Part shown: positions 33,906 through 38,115 of the stretch, piece after piece
How the letters are laid out: every line of letters begins with the position of its first letter
Numbering within the stretch: position 1 is the first letter of the stretch
Assembly: GCA_002344565.1 (NCBI GenBank)
Contig: DDTZ01000113.1
Span: 7,100-45,214, forward strand
DNA: 38,115 bases
Origin: Bdellovibrionaceae bacterium UBA2351
GTDB taxonomy: Bacteria; Bdellovibrionota; Bdellovibrionia; Bdellovibrionales; Bdellovibrionaceae
Reading direction: 5' to 3'
Notes under the pieces: model-generated
The model's input: the letters and a program-made list of their open reading frames with translations, nothing else
Database searches by the model: none
Told to the model about the DNA's origin: nothing
Made by a program: the position numbers and the translations under genes

Positions 33906-34925
33906 CTAAATTTGATCCGTCTTTGACCACAGCCAATGATCAAATAAAATGAATGAGGTCATCGCTTCAAGCACAGGAACGGCTCTAGGAACAATGCACG
34001 GATCATGACGACCCTGCTTGGCTACATCCAAGATTGATGACGTCGGTTTAAAAAACACGCGAAAACGAATAGTTTGCCCAGTCGAAATACCACCTTGAAT
34101 ACCGCCGTATTGGCTGATCTTCTGAGTCGAGTGAAATTCAGTTCCTGGTTTTTCAATGCTTGTAAAACCTTCTGCAAAATCAACCCCTAGAGTTGCTCCT
34201 AAGCTCATCGCCGCCGAGGCTAGATCAGCTTTCAATTTACGAAATACCGGTTGTCCCAACGAGGCCGGAGGATTTTTTACTAAAATTTCAGCGACACCGC
34301 CGTAGGATTCGCCATTAGCTTTTGCTAATTCTAGTTTTTGACCAATAAATGCAGTGTCACGATAAGGAAAACGTGCTGATAATTTATCAATATCTATACG
34401 GCTTGATTTTGTGGCCATACTATCATCACATAACCATTCACCAATTTGACTAACCCAACCTACTACTTCAGTTTTTGGGGACACTTTCTTTAAAGCCTGC
34501 TCGCACAATGCCCCGGCAATTACTCGTGATAGGGTTTCACGCCCAGAAGATCGTCCGCCGCCGCGATGATCGATATGACCAAACTTATCGTGCCAAACTT
34601 TTTCCGCGTGACCATGACGAGGTTGATTTTTAATTTGATCGTAATCTTCGCTGCGTGCATTTTGATTATAAATTAAACCGCAGATAGGTGTGCCCAAAGT
34701 TTTACCTTCAAAAATACCACTGACGATTTCTAGCTTATCAGATTCTTTTCGTGCCGACACCAAATCCGAGGTTCCTGGTTTACGACGATCTAGGAAATGT
34801 TGAACTTCATTAATATCAATTGGGACACCGGCAGGAAAACCATCAATCAGTGTACCCATTGCACGGCCGTGGCTTTCACCGAATGTATGCATTTGAATAC
34901 GTCCGCCAAAACTATTTGCGCTCAT
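33906..34925 (-). CDS. aroC: chorismate synthase
   Basis: AroC converts 5-enolpyruvylshikimate 3-phosphate to chorismate using reduced FMN. Signatures: GESHG (16-20), IDGFPAGVPID, RHGHAEKVWHDKFGHIDHRGGGRSSGRET (family norm RPGHAD ... YRGGGRSSARET) and GGIQGGISTGQTIRFRVFFKP. The conserved proline of RPGHAD is His here. At 339 residues it is at the short end. The ATG at 34925 has GGAG 8 nt upstream; a TTG directly before it (34928) is not needed. It overlaps the aroKDE stop by 14 nt and is followed after 2 nt by the TPM gene. Confidence 0.95.
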   Translation of the reverse strand: MSANSFGGRIQMHTFGESHGRAMGTLIDGFPAGVPIDINEVQHFLDRRKPGTSDLVSARKESDKLEIVSGIFEGKTLGTPICGLIYNQNARSEDYDQIKNQPRHGHAEKVWHDKFGHIDHRGGGRSSGRETLSRVIAGALCEQALKKVSPKTEVVGWVSQIGEWLCDDSMATKSSRIDIDKLSARFPYRDTAFIGQKLELAKANGESYGGVAEILVKNPPASLGQPVFRKLKADLASAAMSLGATLGVDFAEGFTSIEKPGTEFHSTQKISQYGGIQGGISTGQTIRFRVFFKPTSSILDVAKQGRHDPCIVPRAVPVLEAMTSFILFDHWLWSKTDQI

Positions 34926-36765
34926 CAAATTGACTCCAAAAAATTTGTTGGCCTCGTCCCTGCTCTTTAAACATTTCTAGACCAGAAAAATAAGGGATAT
35001 TGTTTTCTTTAGCCAACTCTAGCCCCATTGAATTTCCACCATAGCTTAAATCGAAAACAGATTTAATAGTACAGTTTTTTGGCGTTTGAGTGAGCAAGCT
35101 GCGCGGAGCCGCCCAGATTAATATATCAATATCTTTAATTCCTTTGGGTAACTTGCCATCGCGAGATGCCACCAGGTGCACTTTTGGAACCTCGCTCTTA
35201 ATTGCCGGTACCACACCGCCACCACCCCATAACACTATCGTCAATTTTTGAAGATCCTTTTTGAATACGTCAGCAGCGATTTGATTTAATGTTTTCGTTA
35301 GCCCCATCGTGTCCGTGTTAGCAATATGGGCAGCTCCTCGATTATCAATGTAGAGAGTGTTGACTGATTTAATTTTAATTTCATTTTTCGAGCGAGGATA
35401 ATAGCGACGGTACGTCGCTTCTTTAAACGGTGACGTTATCGATGCCGCTCGCAATCCAATTTCTTCTAAAAAGTCCATAGCGTCATCAAACTCTTTTTCT
35501 TCAATCTTAATACGATAGTACGGCATACCGCGCTTCTTCATAAATTCATAATGAAGAACTGGGGAATAGCTGTGATGAATCGGATTTCCAATAACCGCAG
35601 CAAAATGATTCACTGGATCCGAAAATAAAAACGTATCTAGCAACGTCGGCTGATCTGGTATGGTTGAAAACCCATCATTTACAAAGTTCAGCACTTGCTT
35701 TGAAAGCATGAATTGCCTAAACCACTGCCAATCACTGTTCTTACTATCTTCATCACTTCGCGGAAATATCAAACGCCCCGTTGGGTTTTTACTATACCAG
35801 CTATACAGCTGCTTTAATTCCACAAATGACCGAATAATCGGAGAACATTTAACAATAGCTTTTGATTTTGTTTTAACTAAGCTTTCCAATGTTTTTATGT
35901 TTTCTGCTAGCTCTGACTTATGGCAGGAAACAATTAATTTTTTCTTTACGGCGACCGGAGCCGTCGAAGCAATGGAATCTAGAATTTCGGTAAGTTCGGC
36001 ATCGACATCAATCGCGTAGAAGGAAGCCAGCAAATCTGTGAGCTCGTTTAAATCATGAATGTTGTCTTTCCTGAAAGACAGAATCATTTTAGATTTTTTA
36101 CCGTATATTTCGACTAATCTATTAATTTCTTTGGCCGAAAAAAAATCGGTGCGAAATTCAACTGTGTCGTAGACTACACGACTATTTACGTTGTAAGGAT
36201 TTAGCGTTAGAACGCCCTTACGCTTTTTTGTCGTCCTAAATAGGAATTCTTTAAATAAATTTTTCTCTTGAATTAAAATACCTTTTTTCGAAACCGTTTT
36301 GCTCTCTAACACTGACATACCCTCTGGCATGTCATAAATGAAATCCGCTTTCTCAAAATACTTTTTATTTCTCTTTTCAAAACGCGAAAGGTAATCATCC
36401 AAAGGACTCAATTTTGGATCGAGTGCTGGTCTATTCAAAAATATGCGTCCATCTGCATCCGTGGTTCGACGAACCCAAATACAAATTACGTCCTCGGGTA
36501 GATTTTCCAAATTAAAGCCTGCACCTAGGGAAACAATGACGTCTTTTTTATTTAGTATTAAACGAGCCGTTTCAACTTCTTTAGAACGAAAATAGTCTTC
36601 ACCGAACGTTTCAAATATTTTGTAGACAGGATTTGCCAATTTTTCCGCAATGACAGAATCTAAATCGAAATACTGAAACTGAGGAAAGTAAATCTTAAGA
36701 CGTTGCAGAAGCTCAGATTTACCAACGCCTCTATGACCAATAAGTACTATTTTAATTCCCGTCAT
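34912..36765 (-). CDS. trifunctional shikimate kinase / 3-dehydroquinate dehydratase (type I) / shikimate dehydrogenase
   Basis: A 617-residue fusion (numbering from the TTG one codon earlier). Residues 4-150 are shikimate kinase: Walker A GHRGVGKS (11-18), DLDSVI, ETFGEDYFRSKE, SLGAG. Residues 165-380 are type I dehydroquinate dehydratase: catalytic-type Glu204 in TVEFRTD, His283 in VSCHKSE, Lys307 (Schiff base) in AIVKCS, Gln373 in PDQ. Residues 387-618 are shikimate dehydrogenase: VIGNPIHHSYSPVLHYEF, TSPFKEA with catalytic Lys449, NTDTMGL, nucleotide motif GGGGVV, FDLSYGGNSM, GLEMFKEQG. Thus one chain covers three of the pathway's steps. AGGA 7 nt before the ATG at 36765 fixes the start. 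Overlaps aroA by 14 nt and aroC by 14 nt. Confidence 0.88.
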   Translation of the reverse strand: MTGIKIVLIGHRGVGKSELLQRLKIYFPQFQYFDLDSVIAEKLANPVYKIFETFGEDYFRSKEVETARLILNKKDVIVSLGAGFNLENLPEDVICIWVRRTTDADGRIFLNRPALDPKLSPLDDYLSRFEKRNKKYFEKADFIYDMPEGMSVLESKTVSKKGILIQEKNLFKEFLFRTTKKRKGVLTLNPYNVNSRVVYDTVEFRTDFFSAKEINRLVEIYGKKSKMILSFRKDNIHDLNELTDLLASFYAIDVDAELTEILDSIASTAPVAVKKKLIVSCHKSELAENIKTLESLVKTKSKAIVKCSPIIRSFVELKQLYSWYSKNPTGRLIFPRSDEDSKNSDWQWFRQFMLSKQVLNFVNDGFSTIPDQPTLLDTFLFSDPVNHFAAVIGNPIHHSYSPVLHYEFMKKRGMPYYRIKIEEKEFDDAMDFLEEIGLRAASITSPFKEATYRRYYPRSKNEIKIKSVNTLYIDNRGAAHIANTDTMGLTKTLNQIAADVFKKDLQKLTIVLWGGGGVVPAIKSEVPKVHLVASRDGKLPKGIKDIDILIWAAPRSLLTQTPKNCTIKSVFDLSYGGNSMGLELAKENNIPYFSGLEMFKEQGRGQQIFWSQFDERK

Positions 36766-37960
36766 CAATTAATCCTAAAATATCCCAAAACTGCGGGAAG
36801 CTTTTTCTAACGACGTGTTGATTACTTAGTTCAACACCAAAGCCGCCATAAGCGAATAAGGCGGCGGCAAAGGCCATACGGTGATCATTATCTGGATCAA
36901 ATGAAAACTTCGTAGTTTTCAAATTGTTCCCACCTTCGATAATCATTCCATCTGGCAGCGGAGAGGCCCGCACCCCAGCTAGCGTGAGTAATTCATGAGT
37001 TTTTGCGATTCGATCTGACTCTTTGTTAACCAGATGAGGCGCTCCATGCAACTTATGAAGTCCCGGGCAAAAACTCAAAAACACAGACAAAACTGGAAAT
37101 AAATCAGGGCAGCTTTTTATATTTAATTCTACAAACTTGGGAAGCTCTTGTTTGGCAATATGAAAGCCTTTACTATCAAGCTTATACGAGATACCCCAGT
37201 CTTTAAAGAAGTTTAGAAATTGAAAATCGGGTTGACCAAATTTGTTCACACACGGTTTGATTCGAAGCTCACCATAAAGCAAGGCAAAACAGGCCAGTGT
37301 AAACAAAGAACTCGCATCGACTTCGGCGTCCAATTTTTTAACCGTGACTCGCTGACTTTCTTCAATAAGAATTTGGCCCGAGTCGACTTTGAATTTCATT
37401 CCTAATCGCTGACATAGAGTTTGAGTTAGCTCGAGGAACGATTTTGAAGCTACGGTTTTACCCGTATCGATAGTAAATGGACGATCTAGATTCCAAGAAT
37501 TAATCAGTATCGACGATGCAAATTGACTGCTTAGATCCGATTTAACTTTTACAGAGGAAGCGTCTTTCCAGCCCAAAGAATTTACGCTCAATCCATTTGG
37601 AATGGATGTCACTAAAGTACCTAGCTGTTCAAGCGCTTGATACAAATCGCGCTGCGGTCGGGACAACAGTTTTGCATGTGCCCGGACAATATAACGTCCA
37701 GGTTGACGGCTCAGGCGTCCAAGGAAAAATCTTAGCGATGTTCCCCCGGCACCAAGGTCAAATTCATACTGGCCTTGCTCTAGATCCCGCAGGGCTTGCT
37801 GCAAATACAGAACATCATCCGCTTCGGAGGTGAAATTCAATTTTAAATTTTTATAATGTGATTGGACGATCAGTAAGCGATTAACGATCGATTTTGAATC
37901 GTCAATAGAACCATTAAATTTAAACTCTGATGAGTTAAACTTTAACGTGTCTATGGCCAC
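36752..37960 (-). CDS. aroA: 3-phosphoshikimate 1-carboxyvinyltransferase (EPSP synthase)
   Basis: Transfers enolpyruvyl from PEP to shikimate 3-phosphate. Active-site blocks: DSKSIVNR (21-28; Lys23, Arg28), GAGGTSLRFF (70-79), LLSRPQRDL, SSQFASS (144-150), a CPDLFPVLSV segment with the catalytic Asp, NKESDRI, DHRMAFAAALF and RKSFPQFWDIL. The block normally PGSKS or PGDKS reads DDSKS, losing the Pro-Gly pair. The overall wording (GAGGTSLRF, KSFPxFW) resembles Bacteroidetes-type enzymes. The GTG at 37960 is preferred, with TTGGA 7 nt upstream; the TTG at 37972 is the alternative. It lies inside the 3' end of aroB (26-nt overlap). Confidence 0.92.
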   Translation of the reverse strand: MAIDTLKFNSSEFKFNGSIDDSKSIVNRLLIVQSHYKNLKLNFTSEADDVLYLQQALRDLEQGQYEFDLGAGGTSLRFFLGRLSRQPGRYIVRAHAKLLSRPQRDLYQALEQLGTLVTSIPNGLSVNSLGWKDASSVKVKSDLSSQFASSILINSWNLDRPFTIDTGKTVASKSFLELTQTLCQRLGMKFKVDSGQILIEESQRVTVKKLDAEVDASSLFTLACFALLYGELRIKPCVNKFGQPDFQFLNFFKDWGISYKLDSKGFHIAKQELPKFVELNIKSCPDLFPVLSVFLSFCPGLHKLHGAPHLVNKESDRIAKTHELLTLAGVRASPLPDGMIIEGGNNLKTTKFSFDPDNDHRMAFAAALFAYGGFGVELSNQHVVRKSFPQFWDILGLIDDGN

Positions 37961-38115
37961 GACTTGGTCCAATCATTTGTTTTTGTCGTTGATATTCATT
38001 CACTATATCTTCAACGGTAACAGATTCAATTTTCAATTGTCCTGCTCTACTAGGAAAAACATAACGAACAAATTGATCCTCTTTCTTTTTATCTGCGGCA
38101 AGAGCCTTACTTACA
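37935..38115 (-). CDS. aroB: 3-dehydroquinate synthase, C-terminal fragment
   Basis: The last 59 codons of a gene that begins beyond the right edge. The visible protein starts VSKALAADKKKEDQFVRYVF, followed by PSRAGQLKIESVTVEDIVNE, matching the AroB C-terminal block (typically a DKK then LRFVL and a G at the next turn, then a V...D helix). The substrate residues in DKK are conserved. AroB would turn DAHP into 3-dehydroquinate. Its 3' end overlaps the start of aroA, giving aroB-aroA-aroKDE-aroC as one unit. The call rests on a short fragment plus the context. Confidence 0.8.
   Translation of the reverse strand, partial: VSKALAADKKKEDQFVRYVFPSRAGQLKIESVTVEDIVNEYQRQKQMIGPSRGHRHVKV

Noticed and set aside
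33904..33936. Longer TPM protein starting at a TTG within aroC
   Set aside because: No Shine-Dalgarno and a 31-nt overlap; the ATG at 33903 just after the aroC stop is more natural.
1..38115. tRNA, rRNA, CRISPR, prophage or insertion-sequence content
   Set aside because: No transposase or integrase frame, no spaced repeat array and no RNA gene-like sequence were seen; gaps between genes are too short and lack tRNA features.

Overview
The window is densely packed, AT-rich Gram-negative chromosomal DNA with no rRNA, tRNA, insertion sequence, prophage or CRISPR array that I could see, and no gene-free stretch above 300 bases. The gene content suggests a Bdellovibrio-like bacterium (Bdellovibrionota): type III pantothenate kinase, a menaquinone pathway, many signal-peptide proteins including several peptidases, a PBP4-type peptidoglycan hydrolase and a chemotaxis cluster. 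This taxonomic call is inference from gene content; no phylogenetic marker was tested.

Layout. (1) 1-4097, plus strand: a pantothenate/coenzyme A operon, panB (3' end)-panC-coaBC-coaX-panD, followed by a small secreted protein of unknown function. (2) 4102-10785: a PBP4-type D-Ala-D-Ala carboxypeptidase (minus), an anchored 497-aa orphan (plus), an alpha/beta hydrolase-DEAD-box helicase pair (minus) and a PcnB-type nucleotidyltransferase (plus). (3) 10793-15398: chemotaxis genes cheA-cheR-cheB (minus) with cheW divergent. (4) 15400-22066: transketolase (minus), then a secreted subtilase ended by a strong intrinsic terminator, an adenosine-deaminase-like enzyme, a proline iminopeptidase and a lipoprotein trypsin-fold protease (plus). 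(5) 22053-27043: menaquinone genes menF-menD-menH (minus), divergent from a DAHP synthase and the ubiE/menG methyltransferase (plus). (6) 27134-29787: three exported proteins of unknown function in tandem, preceded by a perfect 15-bp inverted repeat that covers the first gene's ribosome binding site. (7) 29771-31675, minus: a protein that reads as a UDP-glucose pyrophosphorylase-fold homologue but carries a signal peptide. (8) 31784-38115, minus: a tightly overlapping aro operon, aroB (3' end)-aroA-[aroK-aroD-aroE fused]-aroC, running into a TPM-domain membrane protein and a Tim44-like/zinc-ribbon membrane protein.

How the genes fit together. Region 8 makes chorismate from DAHP; region 5 makes DAHP (DAHP synthase) and uses chorismate for menaquinone. 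Region 1 makes pantothenate and takes it to 4'-phosphopantetheine. The rest is mostly cell envelope and secreted hydrolases.

Most interesting points: the aro operon has the gene and domain order B-A-K-D-E, the same order as the eukaryotic pentafunctional AROM enzyme, with the last three already fused; the exported UGPase-like protein; and the hairpin over the ribosome binding site of the exported three-gene cassette.
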